A stretch of DNA of 19,159 bases from JAQSWP01 sp040255215 (GCA_040255215.1 JBDZUM010000083.1:1-19159), one strand, 5' to 3'. Shown: positions 6,919 to 14,005, numbered from the stretch's first letter. The notes: a model not told the origin generated them from the sequence alone. A program made the numbers and translations.

Positions 6919-7629
6919 TCAGCGCTCCGCCTGGTCGGCTTCCCGCTCGCTGGGCAGCGTGCCCGCCTGGGCGCGCAGGTCGAGCACACGCTGCCAGAGC
7001 TGCCGCATTTCGCGGTCGGGGATCTTCAGGTCGTGCAGGTGTTTCACGGTATGCGCGAGATACTCGCGGCACGGTCCGTTGCTGCCCTCGGCAAAGGCGA
7101 TATGGTGCGCCGCGCGGTCGAGGGCCAGCCGTCCGGTATAGAGACGATGATGCCGGTTGATGACCAGGGTCAGCGCCTGAACCGGTCCGCGCGGGGTCCG
7201 CACCGTCACCCAGATCGGGCGATAGACGCCGCTTACCATTTCCCGCCGCCAGAATATCTCCGTCTCGCTTTCGACCAGCCGCGGCGGGATGCGATAGGCG
7301 ACGCCGTGGCACTGCCCGCCTCGCTCCAGTGCCAGCATCAGCCCGGGCAGCTTGGGCGAACCCCGGCCGAGCTGGGTCCAGAAGCAGAAGCTGCGACGCC
7401 AGCCGCGCAGCAATGCCGGCTGGCGTTCGGCGTAGTGGAACGCCGGCGCCCAGATCAGCGACCCGTACCCGAATATCCAGACGCTCTGGTTGCGCCCGAT
7501 CCGCGACAGCGTCCGGCGTCGCGACGCCTCGCGCTGGTCGCGGGTCAGGAAATGGTTGAAGCCCTGCCGTCGGCCCTCCGCGATCCAGGCGTTTATGCGC
7601 TCTTCCGTTATGTCCTCGCGGCGGAGCAC
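6919..7629 (-). CDS. gamma-glutamylcyclotransferase, ChaC-like
   Basis: A 236-residue protein. The glycine-rich substrate loop is FGYGSLIW (53-60), and the catalytic Glu is most likely Glu130 in FWRREM, with VYRPIW following as in ChaC proteins. ChaC enzymes cleave glutathione into 5-oxoproline and Cys-Gly in the cytoplasm. About 48 residues rich in Arg and Glu precede the catalytic domain, longer than in the simplest family members. The start is taken as GTG at 7629, 7 bases after the MaoC-like stop; no Shine-Dalgarno is visible and there is no internal Met before residue 98, so the exact start is unsure. It is the last gene of a three-gene run with MaoC-like and SnoaL-like proteins, and the functional link to those CoA-type genes is not obvious. 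Confidence 0.88.
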   Translation of the reverse strand: MLRREDITEERINAWIAEGRRQGFNHFLTRDQREASRRRTLSRIGRNQSVWIFGYGSLIWAPAFHYAERQPALLRGWRRSFCFWTQLGRGSPKLPGLMLALERGGQCHGVAYRIPPRLVESETEIFWRREMVSGVYRPIWVTVRTPRGPVQALTLVINRHHRLYTGRLALDRAAHHIAFAEGSNGPCREYLAHTVKHLHDLKIPDREMRQLWQRVLDLRAQAGTLPSEREADQAER

Positions 7630-7636
7630 GGACGGA

Positions 7637-8095
7637 TCAGGCGTACTGGATCGACATCACTTCGGCGACGCAGGCCGGCCTGTCCTGCCCTTCGATCTCG
7701 ATGGTGATCTCGGCCGTGAAACGAATGCCGTTGCCCTGCACCGGATCGGCGCCGACCAGCTTCTGCCGCGCCCGCACCCGGGAACCCGCCGGCACGGGAC
7801 TGGTGAAACGCACCTTGTTCGAACCGTAGTTGATGCCGCGCGACACCTTCTTCACCTTTGAGATGCCATGCGTCAGCATTGGCACCAGCGACAGCGTCAG
7901 GTACCCGTGCGCGATGGTCTTGCCGCCGGGCATCTCCTTCTTGGCCTTCTCGACGTCGACGTGAATCCACTGATGGTCGCCCGTGGCGTCGGCGAACTTG
8001 TTGATGCGGTCCTGATCGACCAGCACCCAGTCGCTGACGCCGATTTCCTTGCCCACTTGGGCGGCGTAGTCGTTGATGGTTTCGAATTCACGCAT
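7637..8095 (-). CDS. MaoC-like dehydratase / (R)-specific enoyl-CoA hydratase family (NodN-like)
   Basis: A 152-residue single hot-dog protein. The hydratase motif is FADATGDHQWIHVD (34-47), with Asp40 and His45 as the likely catalytic pair, followed by TIAHGYLTLSL (60-70), which lines the CoA tunnel. This QWIH variant is typical of the NodN/MaoC-like branch (COG2030). It would add water to a trans-2-enoyl-CoA to give the (R)-3-hydroxyacyl-CoA, or the reverse. The ATG at 8095 is preceded by GAGGAA that overlaps the SnoaL-like stop (11-base gap), indicating an operon. The open frame runs on antisense to 8644 but has no other plausible start. It fits the CoA-thioester chemistry of the neighbouring crotonases; the substrate is unknown. 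Confidence 0.92.
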   Translation of the reverse strand: MREFETINDYAAQVGKEIGVSDWVLVDQDRINKFADATGDHQWIHVDVEKAKKEMPGGKTIAHGYLTLSLVPMLTHGISKVKKVSRGINYGSNKVRFTSPVPAGSRVRARQKLVGADPVQGNGIRFTAEITIEIEGQDRPACVAEVMSIQYA

Positions 8096-8106
8096 TTGAT
8101 GTTTCC

Positions 8107-8580
8107 TCACTTTGCCTTGAGATACTCGATCGTCGTGGGCTGGGACTTGAGGTTCTCGGCCCAACGCCGCAGCACCTTGACGATTCTTTCCGGCTGGACG
8201 CCGAGCTGCGCCATGGCGACGCCGCCATTCACCGATTCCCAGTATTCCTCGATCAACCCGTCGCGCAACCGGAACCGGCTGATCCCGTCGATGACGATGC
8301 GGTTGCCGCGGAACTCCGGAATGGTCGAGGTGAAGCTGGACAGCGACCAGGCGTAGCCGAGTCTGCCGTCGCAGACCGGTTCGAAGAACCGCCAGCGATA
8401 GTCCGTGGCATCGCGGTGGAAATAGTTCTCGAGCATGTCGGCGATCGAGGCGCGGCCGGCATGGTCGCCGTAGATGTAGTCGCGGTAGACGCCATCCTCC
8501 GTGAAGCAGGCGGCAAAGGCCCGGCCGTCGCCGGCTTCCGCCGCCGCCGTCATTCGCCCCAGCAACTGCCCCAGATCCAT
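8107..8580 (-). CDS. SnoaL-like / NTF2-fold protein
   Basis: A 157-residue protein with the pattern of the nuclear transport factor 2-like, SnoaL family: an amphipathic first helix, AFAACFTEDGVYRDY (21-35), a mid-protein helix IADMLENYF (46-54), and alternating strands with RIVIDGISRFRLRDGLIEEYWE (within 94-115). Such proteins are small cytosolic cone-shaped barrels that act as isomerases, cyclases or hydrolases, or bind ligands; the catalytic residues vary and the function cannot be read. The ATG at 8580 has GAGGG upstream. It is the first gene of the minus run SnoaL-MaoC-ChaC and is divergent from the crotonase gene at 8671 across a 90-base control region. Assignment to the fold is solid, to a reaction not at all. 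Confidence 0.85.
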   Translation of the reverse strand: MDLGQLLGRMTAAAEAGDGRAFAACFTEDGVYRDYIYGDHAGRASIADMLENYFHRDATDYRWRFFEPVCDGRLGYAWSLSSFTSTIPEFRGNRIVIDGISRFRLRDGLIEEYWESVNGGVAMAQLGVQPERIVKVLRRWAENLKSQPTTIEYLKAK

Positions 8581-8597
8581 CGCTTCCCTCGGAAACG

Positions 8598-8625
8598 TTT
8601 ACTTTTGCGGCAGGCATTGCAGAAT
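8598..8625 (+). promoter_or_regulatory. candidate promoter for the plus-strand crotonase
   Basis: TTTACT (8598-8603) and CAGAAT (8620-8625) are 16 bases apart and each match 4 of 6 consensus positions. The transcript would start near 8632, leaving about 38 bases to the ATG at 8671. The -10 box lies inside the inverted repeat at 8610-8631. Pattern evidence only. Confidence 0.28.
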
Positions 8626-8631
8626 GCCGGC
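8610..8631. promoter_or_regulatory. imperfect inverted repeat in divergent promoter region (operator candidate)
   Basis: GGCATT (8613-8618) and AATGCC (8623-8628) flank GCAG; outward, one mismatch and two more pairs extend the arms to 9 positions. It covers the candidate -10 boxes of both divergent transcripts, the usual place for a repressor site. No regulator gene is present in the window. Confidence 0.35.
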
Positions 8632-8651
8632 AAGGAAAAAGCAACGGTCAA
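8621..8651 (-). promoter_or_regulatory. candidate promoter for the SnoaL-MaoC-ChaC run
   Basis: On the minus strand TTGACC (8651-8646) matches 5 of 6 of the -35 consensus; CATTCT (8626-8621) is a poor -10 at a 19-base spacing, longer than ideal. The transcript would begin near 8614. Confidence 0.27.
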
Positions 8652-8670
8652 TTGGCCTGCGGAGGAAACT

Positions 8671-9489
8671 ATGGGCTTCGAAGCGATCAAATACGACGTC
8701 GCGGACGGCATCGCGACCATCACCCTGAACCGTCCCGACCGGCTCAACGCCTGGACGCGCCAGATGGAAGCGGAGGTCCGGGAGGCCATGCAGCGGGCCG
8801 GCGCCGACGACGCGGTGCGCTGCATCATCCTGACCGGCGAGGGCCGCGGCTTCTGCGCCGGCGCCGACATGGACCTGCTCTCCGGCATCCAGCAGGGCGG
8901 CCAGCGGGCGGAGGGCGAAAGGCGGCCGGCCGCCGCGGCAAGCGCGGCCAGGCCGGATTTCCGCATGACCTATTCCTACTTCCCGACCGTTCCCAAGCTC
9001 ATCATCGGCGCCATCAACGGCCCCTGCGCCGGACTGGGACTGGTCATCGCCCTCTATTGCGACATTCGCTACGCGGCGGAGAACGCCGTCTTCACCTCCG
9101 CTTTCGCCGCGCGCGGGCTGATCGCCGAGCACGGCATTTCCTGGACCCTGCCGCGCCTGGTCGGCATCTCGAATGCGCTCGACATACTGTGCTCGGCGCG
9201 CAAGTTCGGCGCCAAGGAAGCTCTGCACATGGGCATGCTCAATCGGGTCATGCCCGCCGAGGAGCTGATGCCGGCGGCGCGCGACTATGCGCGCATGATC
9301 GCCGCCACCGTGTCGCCTCGCTCGATTCGCGTCATGAAGAAGCAGATTTGGGACGCGCAGTTCCAGACCCTCGCCGAATCGATCGTGGTCGGCGATGCCG
9401 AGATGAAGGAAAGTTTTCTCAGCGAGGACTTCAAGGAAGGCGTGGCGCACTTCATGGAGAAGCGCGCCGCGCGATTCACCGGTCGCTGA
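8671..9489 (+). CDS. enoyl-CoA hydratase/isomerase (crotonase) family protein
   Basis: A 272-residue crotonase. ITLNRPDRLNAW (17-28) and FCAGADMDLL (61-70) form the CoA and first oxyanion-hole region; NGPCAGLGLV (116-125) gives the second. The two catalytic glutamates of classical hydratase are replaced (Val125 and Phe145 by alignment), while Glu153 in GLIAEHGISW occupies the place of the acid used by enoyl-CoA isomerases. An insertion rich in Ala, Arg and Gly (about 72-97) follows the oxyanion motif. The ATG at 8671 is fixed by GGAGGAAA 3 bases upstream; the frame is open further upstream but that part is antisense to the SnoaL gene. It faces a paralogue tail to tail. The family is certain; hydratase versus isomerase is open. 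Confidence 0.93.
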   Translation: MGFEAIKYDVADGIATITLNRPDRLNAWTRQMEAEVREAMQRAGADDAVRCIILTGEGRGFCAGADMDLLSGIQQGGQRAEGERRPAAAASAARPDFRMTYSYFPTVPKLIIGAINGPCAGLGLVIALYCDIRYAAENAVFTSAFAARGLIAEHGISWTLPRLVGISNALDILCSARKFGAKEALHMGMLNRVMPAEELMPAARDYARMIAATVSPRSIRVMKKQIWDAQFQTLAESIVVGDAEMKESFLSEDFKEGVAHFMEKRAARFTGR

Positions 9490-9499
9490 TGGTAGAATC

Positions 9500-9529
9500 G
9501 GAGCGGAAGTTCAGTTGAACTTCCGTTCC
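9500..9529 (+). terminator. hairpin between convergent crotonase genes
   Basis: CGGAAGTTCA (9504-9513) and TGAACTTCCG (9516-9525) are a perfect 10-bp inverted repeat. In plus-strand RNA a G-U pair and three more pairs extend it to about 14 bp (9500-9529). It lies across the stop codon of the minus gene and 10 bases after the stop of the plus gene, so it may serve both. No U-tract follows in either direction. Confidence 0.5.
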
Positions 9530-10374
9530 TGCCACCAGGGAAAGTATGACGGCATGTCCTTGCTGACCTTCATCGGGTAGACCGGCTTGCGTTTCTCGAG
9601 GAACGAGGTCACGCCTTCCTTGACGTCGGCCGACTTGCCCATCGAGTAGATGCCCTTGGAGTCGATCTTGTGCGCCTCCATCGGGTGATCGGCGCCCAGC
9701 ATCTTCAGCATCATCTGCCGGTTGAGGGCGACCGAGACCGCCGACGTGTTGTCGGCGATTTCCCGGGCAAGGGCGTAAGCCGCCGGCAGCAATTCGTCCG
9801 GCTTGTGGATCGAGCGAACCAGCCCGCCTTTCTGCGCTTCCTGGGCGCCGAAGACCCGACCGGTCATCACCCATTCCTGCGCCTGCTGGATGCCGACCAG
9901 ACGCGGCAGGAACCAGCTCGAACAGGCTTCCATGACGATGCCGCGGCGGGTGAACACGAAGCCGTAGCGCGCCTCGGTCGACGCCAGGCGGATGTCCATC
10001 GCCAGCTGCATGGTGACGCCGACGCCGACGGCCGGACCGTTGCAGGCGGAGATCACCGGCTTGAGGCATTCGAACAGGCGCAACGTCAGCTTCCCGCCGC
10101 CGTCGCGGTGGCCGTCGAGGCCGGGATCGACACCCGTGCGGCGTTCGCGGTTGAAGGTGTCGCCGCCAGCCGACAGGTCGGCCCCGGCGCAGAAGCCCCG
10201 GCCCGCGCCGGTGAATACGATCGCGCGCACCGCATCGTCGGCGTCGGCGCGGTCGAGCGCATCGAGCAGCTCAGTCAGCATCTGCCCAGTGAAGGCGTTC
10301 AGCTTGTCCGGCCGGTTGAGCGTGATGGTGAGGACGCCATCGGCGACCTCGTACTTGATCTGCTCGTATTGCAC
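9511..10374 (-). CDS. enoyl-CoA hydratase/isomerase (crotonase) family protein
   Basis: A 287-residue crotonase that resembles its tail-to-tail neighbour, especially at the N-terminus (both carry an IKY-x-VADG opening and an LNRPD-x-LNA block). FCAGADLSAG (61-70) and NGPAVGVGV (112-120) form the oxyanion hole. The hydratase glutamates are absent (Thr121 at the first site); Glu149 in GIVMEACSSW is the likely acid, as in enoyl-CoA isomerases. The C-terminal 25 residues, with PSYFPWW, are longer than in the partner. The start is GTG at 10374, supported by AAGGAG 6 bases upstream. A possible promoter lies at 10411-10437. A broad role in isomerising or hydrating enoyl-CoA is likely; the substrate is unknown. 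Confidence 0.93.
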   Translation of the reverse strand: MQYEQIKYEVADGVLTITLNRPDKLNAFTGQMLTELLDALDRADADDAVRAIVFTGAGRGFCAGADLSAGGDTFNRERRTGVDPGLDGHRDGGGKLTLRLFECLKPVISACNGPAVGVGVTMQLAMDIRLASTEARYGFVFTRRGIVMEACSSWFLPRLVGIQQAQEWVMTGRVFGAQEAQKGGLVRSIHKPDELLPAAYALAREIADNTSAVSVALNRQMMLKMLGADHPMEAHKIDSKGIYSMGKSADVKEGVTSFLEKRKPVYPMKVSKDMPSYFPWWQERKFN

Positions 10375-10410
10375 GCGCTGCTCCTTGTGGTAAATCGTCG
10401 TTCACTGTTC

Positions 10411-10437
10411 TCTATAGTCGGCGTCCCGAACCGGCAA
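10411..10437 (-). promoter_or_regulatory. candidate promoter for the minus-strand crotonase
   Basis: On the minus strand TTGCCG (10437-10432), a short 15-base spacer, then TATAGA (10416-10411). Transcription would start near 10404, giving a 30-base leader that includes the AAGGAG site. The same bases read TATAGT on the plus strand, a good -10 for the divergent SDR gene, but no matching -35 is seen there. Confidence 0.35.
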
Positions 10438-10484
10438 GTCCAGATCGGGCGTGCGAAACCACCTAGCGAAACCAGGGGTCACCA

Positions 10485-11345
10485 TTGTCCTACCGCAGCG
10501 TGTTCAAGCCCGGCCTGTTCAAGGGCCAGACCATCATCGTTACCGGCGGCGGGAGCGGCCTGGGCCGCTGCATGGCGCATGAGCTGACGTCCCTGGGCGC
10601 ACATGTCGTTCTGACTGGCCGAAATCCGGAGAAGCTGCAGCGGGTCGAGGCGGAGATCCACGAGGATGGCGGCTCCGCCGACTGGTGGGCGTTCGACATT
10701 CGCGAGGAAGACAAGGTCAGGGAGGCCATCGCCGGCATCGTGGCGAAGCACGGCCGGATCCATGGCCTGGTGAACAATGCCGGCGGCCAGTTCCCGCAAC
10801 GGCTGGAGAACATCAGCCAGCGCGGCTGGGACGCCGTGGTGCGCAACAACCTGACCGGCACGTTCCTGATGTCGCGCGAGACCGTCAACCAGTCGATGAA
10901 GCAGCATGGCGGCAGCATCGTCAGCATCACGGCCGACAACTGGCTGGGCATGCCGATCATGGGCCATTCGGGCGCGGCGCGCGCGGGCGTCGTGAACTTC
11001 ACCGAAACGGCGGCGCTGGAATGGAGCATCTACGGCATCCGCGTCAACTGCGTCGCGCCGGGCGTGATCGCTTCGTCGGGCATGGACACATATGACGGCG
11101 ACATGAAGGCGAAGATGAAATCTCGGCATCGCGAGATTCCCTTCAACCGCATGGGGACGGAGGCGGAAATCGCCTCCCCGGTCGTATTCCTGCTGTCGGA
11201 AGGCGCCGCTTACGTGACGGGCGCCACGCTGCGGGTCGATGGCGGCTCGCCGCTGGGCCGTGTCGGCTGGCCGATGCCCGACCATGACCGCGCAGTCGAG
11301 TACCAGGGCTTCCATCGCTACGAAAAGCCGAAGGTGCTGCGCTAG
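10485..11345 (+). CDS. SDR family oxidoreductase, peroxisomal trans-2-enoyl-CoA reductase (PECR)-like
   Basis: A 286-residue short-chain dehydrogenase. TGGGSGLG (20-27) is the cofactor loop and Arg46 after the second strand (LTGRN) suggests NADPH. NNAG is at 97-100. The usual YxxxK is missing: the segment HSGAARAGV (161-169) has Ser162 and Arg166 in those places. The same HSGAARAGV block and a PDHD near the C-terminus (265-268) are recalled from eukaryotic PECR, an NADPH-dependent trans-2-enoyl-CoA reductase, so reduction of an enoyl-CoA is the best guess. The start is TTG at 10485, with AGGGG upstream; the conserved N-terminus begins there and no in-frame ATG lies before the cofactor loop. 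It is a single gene; its stop TAG interlocks with the stop of the convergent cyclase gene. Confidence 0.9.
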   Translation: MSYRSVFKPGLFKGQTIIVTGGGSGLGRCMAHELTSLGAHVVLTGRNPEKLQRVEAEIHEDGGSADWWAFDIREEDKVREAIAGIVAKHGRIHGLVNNAGGQFPQRLENISQRGWDAVVRNNLTGTFLMSRETVNQSMKQHGGSIVSITADNWLGMPIMGHSGAARAGVVNFTETAALEWSIYGIRVNCVAPGVIASSGMDTYDGDMKAKMKSRHREIPFNRMGTEAEIASPVVFLLSEGAAYVTGATLRVDGGSPLGRVGWPMPDHDRAVEYQGFHRYEKPKVLR

Positions 11346-12373
11346 GCGCGGAACTCCATCGCGAACAGCATCAGTGTCTCGGCCTTGCCGGGCACGGCGA
11401 CGTCGCCGACCGAATGCAATGTGACGCCTTCGATGGCGCCGAGCTTTTCCGCCACCGCGGCCGAGACCAGGAAATCGACGCCCCTCTCGCGCGTGGCCTG
11501 CTCGAGACGCGCGGCCGTGTTCATGGCGTCGCCGGAATAGGCTATTTCCCGCCGCTGGTCGCCGATTTCGCCCACCACCACCGGCCCCATGTGCAGCCCG
11601 CCGCGGAAGCCGGGAACGATGCCGAAGGCGTGGCGGTAGAAATCGGCGCGATCCTGCAGGCGCCGGTACAACTCGCGAACGCAGCGTAGCGCCGCGCCCC
11701 GGTGCAGGCCGCGCGACGGACGCCACAGCACGATGACGGCATCGCCGTTGTACTTGTAGATGCTGCCGCGCGTGGTCAGCACCGCATGCGAGACGTCGTT
11801 GAAGAAGGCGTTAAGCAGGCCGTGGAACTTCAGATCGCCCAGCCGCTCGGCATGCCGCGTGGATTCCTTCATATCCACGAACAGAACGATGCGCTCCTCC
11901 ACGCGCGGCAGCATGTAGCGGCCGATCAGCAAGCCCCACAGCACTTCCCCGCCCAGGAGGCGCGAGACTTCCAGCCCGGTATTGATGGCGAAGGAGACGA
12001 CGATCGACAGCCACAATGATTGCCAGAAGAACCGGTCGAAATTCAGGATCGCCTCGCCCGGCGCCGTGGCCACCAGCCGGGCGAATTCGTAGCCGACGAC
12101 AATCAGCACGCTGTAGACGACGGTGCGCAACAGCAGCAGCACGCCGACGGGCAGATGGCGCATCGGCCGCAACGGGCCGGTGGCCAACGACAACTCGAAG
12201 ACGGTGATCAGCAGCGAGATCGACACGCCGGTGACCGCCCCGCGCCAGATGGCGAAGAACGGCGTCTCGGGAAAGAAGATCAGGCTGTAGAAGGCGCCGG
12301 CCAGCGCGGAGATCAGCGTCACGATGGCAATGACGCTGGCCAGCGCCGCGCCGCGCGGGCTCAGCCTTGCCAT
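11342..12373 (-). CDS. membrane-bound class III adenylate/guanylate cyclase
   Basis: A 343-residue protein. Four hydrophobic helices (about 10-34, 39-62, 74-98, 116-140) anchor it in the inner membrane without HAMP or PAS, followed by a class III catalytic domain (157-343). Metal ligands are Asp167 in LFVDMKEST and Asp211 in YKYNGDAV; Lys207 is the adenine-type base contact; Asn285 and Arg289 in GDAMNTAARLE are the transition-state residues. All essential residues are present, so it should make cAMP or possibly cGMP. The second base-specifying position (Asp or Thr in most cyclases) appears to be Ala278. It lies 24 bases after the class II aldolase gene and probably shares its transcript. The ATG has no strong ribosome binding site. 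Confidence 0.93.
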   Translation of the reverse strand: MARLSPRGAALASVIAIVTLISALAGAFYSLIFFPETPFFAIWRGAVTGVSISLLITVFELSLATGPLRPMRHLPVGVLLLLRTVVYSVLIVVGYEFARLVATAPGEAILNFDRFFWQSLWLSIVVSFAINTGLEVSRLLGGEVLWGLLIGRYMLPRVEERIVLFVDMKESTRHAERLGDLKFHGLLNAFFNDVSHAVLTTRGSIYKYNGDAVIVLWRPSRGLHRGAALRCVRELYRRLQDRADFYRHAFGIVPGFRGGLHMGPVVVGEIGDQRREIAYSGDAMNTAARLEQATRERGVDFLVSAAVAEKLGAIEGVTLHSVGDVAVPGKAETLMLFAMEFRA

Positions 12374-12397
12374 GATACCGACGCTACGCGGGGAAGA

Positions 12398-13180
12398 TCA
12401 GTCGCGATAGGACGGATCGATGCGATCGAGCTTGCGCAGCAAGGCCGGCCATTCGAGCTGTCCCGCCTTGTCCATGCCGCGCTTGCCCTGCGCCTCTACC
12501 GTGTCGATCGCCGATTGCGGCGGCCAGTTCAGGCGATCGTATCCGGCCGACAGCGCGGCGATCTGCATCTGGCAGGCGCGCTCGAGGAAGAACATGCGCG
12601 TGAAGGCGCCGGGCACGTCGCGGCCGACGGTCAGCGTGCCGTGATTGCGCAGCAGCATGACGTCGCGCTCGCCGAGATCGTTCACCAGCCGTTCGCGCTC
12701 GTCGAGATTGAGCGCGATGCCCTCGTAGTCGTGGAACGCGATCTGGTTGGTGAAAATCATCGCCGTCTGCGTGATCGGCAGCAGCCCGTCCTTCTGCGCC
12801 GAGACCGCGACGCCGGCATTGGTATGAAGATGCAGCACGCAGCCGGCATTCTCCCGCGCCGCATGGATAGCGCTGTGGATCGTGTAGCCCGCCGGATTGA
12901 TGGCATAGCCGTTGTCGAGCACCACGTTGCCGTCGATATCGACCTTGACCAGGCTCGAGGCGGTCACCTCCTCGAACATCACGCCGTAGGGGTTGATCAG
13001 GAAATGGTGCTCCGGCCCGGGAACGCGGGCCGAAATATGCGTATAGACCAGATCGTCCCAGCCGTAATGCGCGACCAGCCGATAGCAGGCGGCAAGCTTG
13101 ACGCGCACCTCCCATTCCTCCTTGGAGACGCGCTGGCGCACATTGTCGACGGTCAGCTTGAGCGCGGCGTTCGCAGTCAT
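12398..13180 (-). CDS. class II aldolase/adducin family protein
   Basis: A 260-residue zinc-dependent class II aldolase/adducin-fold protein. The expected ligands are present: the HLH pair His117 and His119 in VLHLHTNAG, His180 in LLRNHGTL, and the catalytic Glu71 in FEEVTASSLVKVD. The N-terminal 20 residues precede a WEVRVKLAACYRLV helix typical of the adducin-like, non-fuculose branch. Family members cleave sugar phosphates or act as epimerases or decarboxylases; many in alphaproteobacteria are uncharacterised. No sugar-phosphate genes are nearby, so the substrate is open. The ATG at 13180 has GGAGG 8 bases upstream and a good promoter candidate at 13219-13247. It is the first gene of a pair with the cyclase. 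Confidence 0.92.
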   Translation of the reverse strand: MTANAALKLTVDNVRQRVSKEEWEVRVKLAACYRLVAHYGWDDLVYTHISARVPGPEHHFLINPYGVMFEEVTASSLVKVDIDGNVVLDNGYAINPAGYTIHSAIHAARENAGCVLHLHTNAGVAVSAQKDGLLPITQTAMIFTNQIAFHDYEGIALNLDERERLVNDLGERDVMLLRNHGTLTVGRDVPGAFTRMFFLERACQMQIAALSAGYDRLNWPPQSAIDTVEAQGKRGMDKAGQLEWPALLRKLDRIDPSYRD

Positions 13181-13218
13181 GGGGAAACCTCCGGTAGATC
13201 GGGTTCGCTTTGGGCGCG

Positions 13219-13247
13219 AGTGTGGGACCCGTCCGCAGGGCTGTCAA
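13219..13247 (-). promoter_or_regulatory. candidate promoter for aldolase-cyclase genes
   Basis: On the minus strand a perfect TTGACA (13247-13242), a 17-base spacer and CACACT (13224-13219, 3 of 6). The -35 box overlaps the GNAT stop codon. Transcription would start near 13212, leaving about 32 bases with a GGAGG site before the ATG at 13180. Confidence 0.5.
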
Positions 13248-14005
13248 TCGGCGGCCCGCGGCGCCCGCCGGTAGTGGTAATGGTACAATTCAGTCCTGAG
13301 CCCAAGGCGGGAATAGAGCGCTCGGCCGGCCACGTTCGTTGCCTCGACCTGCAGGCATACGCCGTTCGCGCCGGCTGCCCGAGCCCAGGCATTGAGCGAA
13401 GCAAGGAGCCGCCGGGCATGGCCCCGACCCCGATGGCGCTCGGCCGTCACGACCGACTCGAAACACAGGATTCCATCGTGGATCGAGCCGACCGTAAGAG
13501 CGGTCAGTTCGCCGTCTTCTCTCAAGGCGGCGAAGCCTGCCGGAACGGCGAGCGCCGCCATGATGCCGGCGAAAGAGGCGTTCTGCTGCGGCGTACGGTT
13601 CTGAAGCGCTCCCATCGCCGCCAGCCATTCTGGCGTCGGCCGCGGCGAAATTTCGGCGTTGCGGTCCCGAACGGCGTCGGCATCCGACAGCTCCGCGAAC
13701 AAGGTCACGGTGCGGCCTTCGGCGGTATAGCCCCGCGCCTCGAGAATTCTGTCTAACCGCGGATCGCAGATCTCCGGCACGCGAAACACCGGCTGCTGGC
13801 CCGCGGCGACGAACATGGCGGCACAGGCGTCGATGTCGGCATCGATACTGTCTATCCGCTCGGCGCGCGGATTGATCGAGTTGGCCCGGCGCGTGAACCC
13901 GTCAGACAGCCGCAACAGCCAGTCGCGGTAGATGATCTGGCGCAGGCTGGGAAAGGCGTTGAGGCAGGTTTCCTCCACCCGCCAGGCAAGCGACGGCGCA
14001 ATCAC
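13244..14005 (-). CDS. GNAT family N-acetyltransferase
   Basis: A 253-residue protein with one clear GNAT domain in the C-terminal half: the acetyl-CoA loop HRGRGHARRL (191-200) and the end motif EATNVAGRALYSRLGL (221-236), with Tyr231 as a possible general acid. The N-terminal half (WLLRLSDGFTRRANSINP at 29-46, then weak similarity to a GNAT fold) is typical of two-domain GNATs whose first half is degenerate. It would transfer acetyl from acetyl-CoA to an amine. The start is taken as GTG at 14005, 10 bases after the EmrE-like stop; Val10 is an alternative. As the last gene after methyltransferase, GT2 and EmrE-like genes, it may acetylate an amino sugar of that pathway, but proximity is the only evidence. 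Confidence 0.87.
   Translation of the reverse strand: MIAPSLAWRVEETCLNAFPSLRQIIYRDWLLRLSDGFTRRANSINPRAERIDSIDADIDACAAMFVAAGQQPVFRVPEICDPRLDRILEARGYTAEGRTVTLFAELSDADAVRDRNAEISPRPTPEWLAAMGALQNRTPQQNASFAGIMAALAVPAGFAALREDGELTALTVGSIHDGILCFESVVTAERHRGRGHARRLLASLNAWARAAGANGVCLQVEATNVAGRALYSRLGLRTELYHYHYRRAPRAAD

Noticed and set aside
8416..8670. N-terminal extension of the plus-strand crotonase
   Set aside because: It is antisense to the SnoaL-like gene; GGAGGAAA before the ATG at 8671 and the conserved crotonase N-terminus fix the start.
12020..13756. 578-codon plus-strand frame opposite cyclase, aldolase and GNAT genes
   Set aside because: It is antisense to three genes with complete active-site motifs and lacks any known domain.
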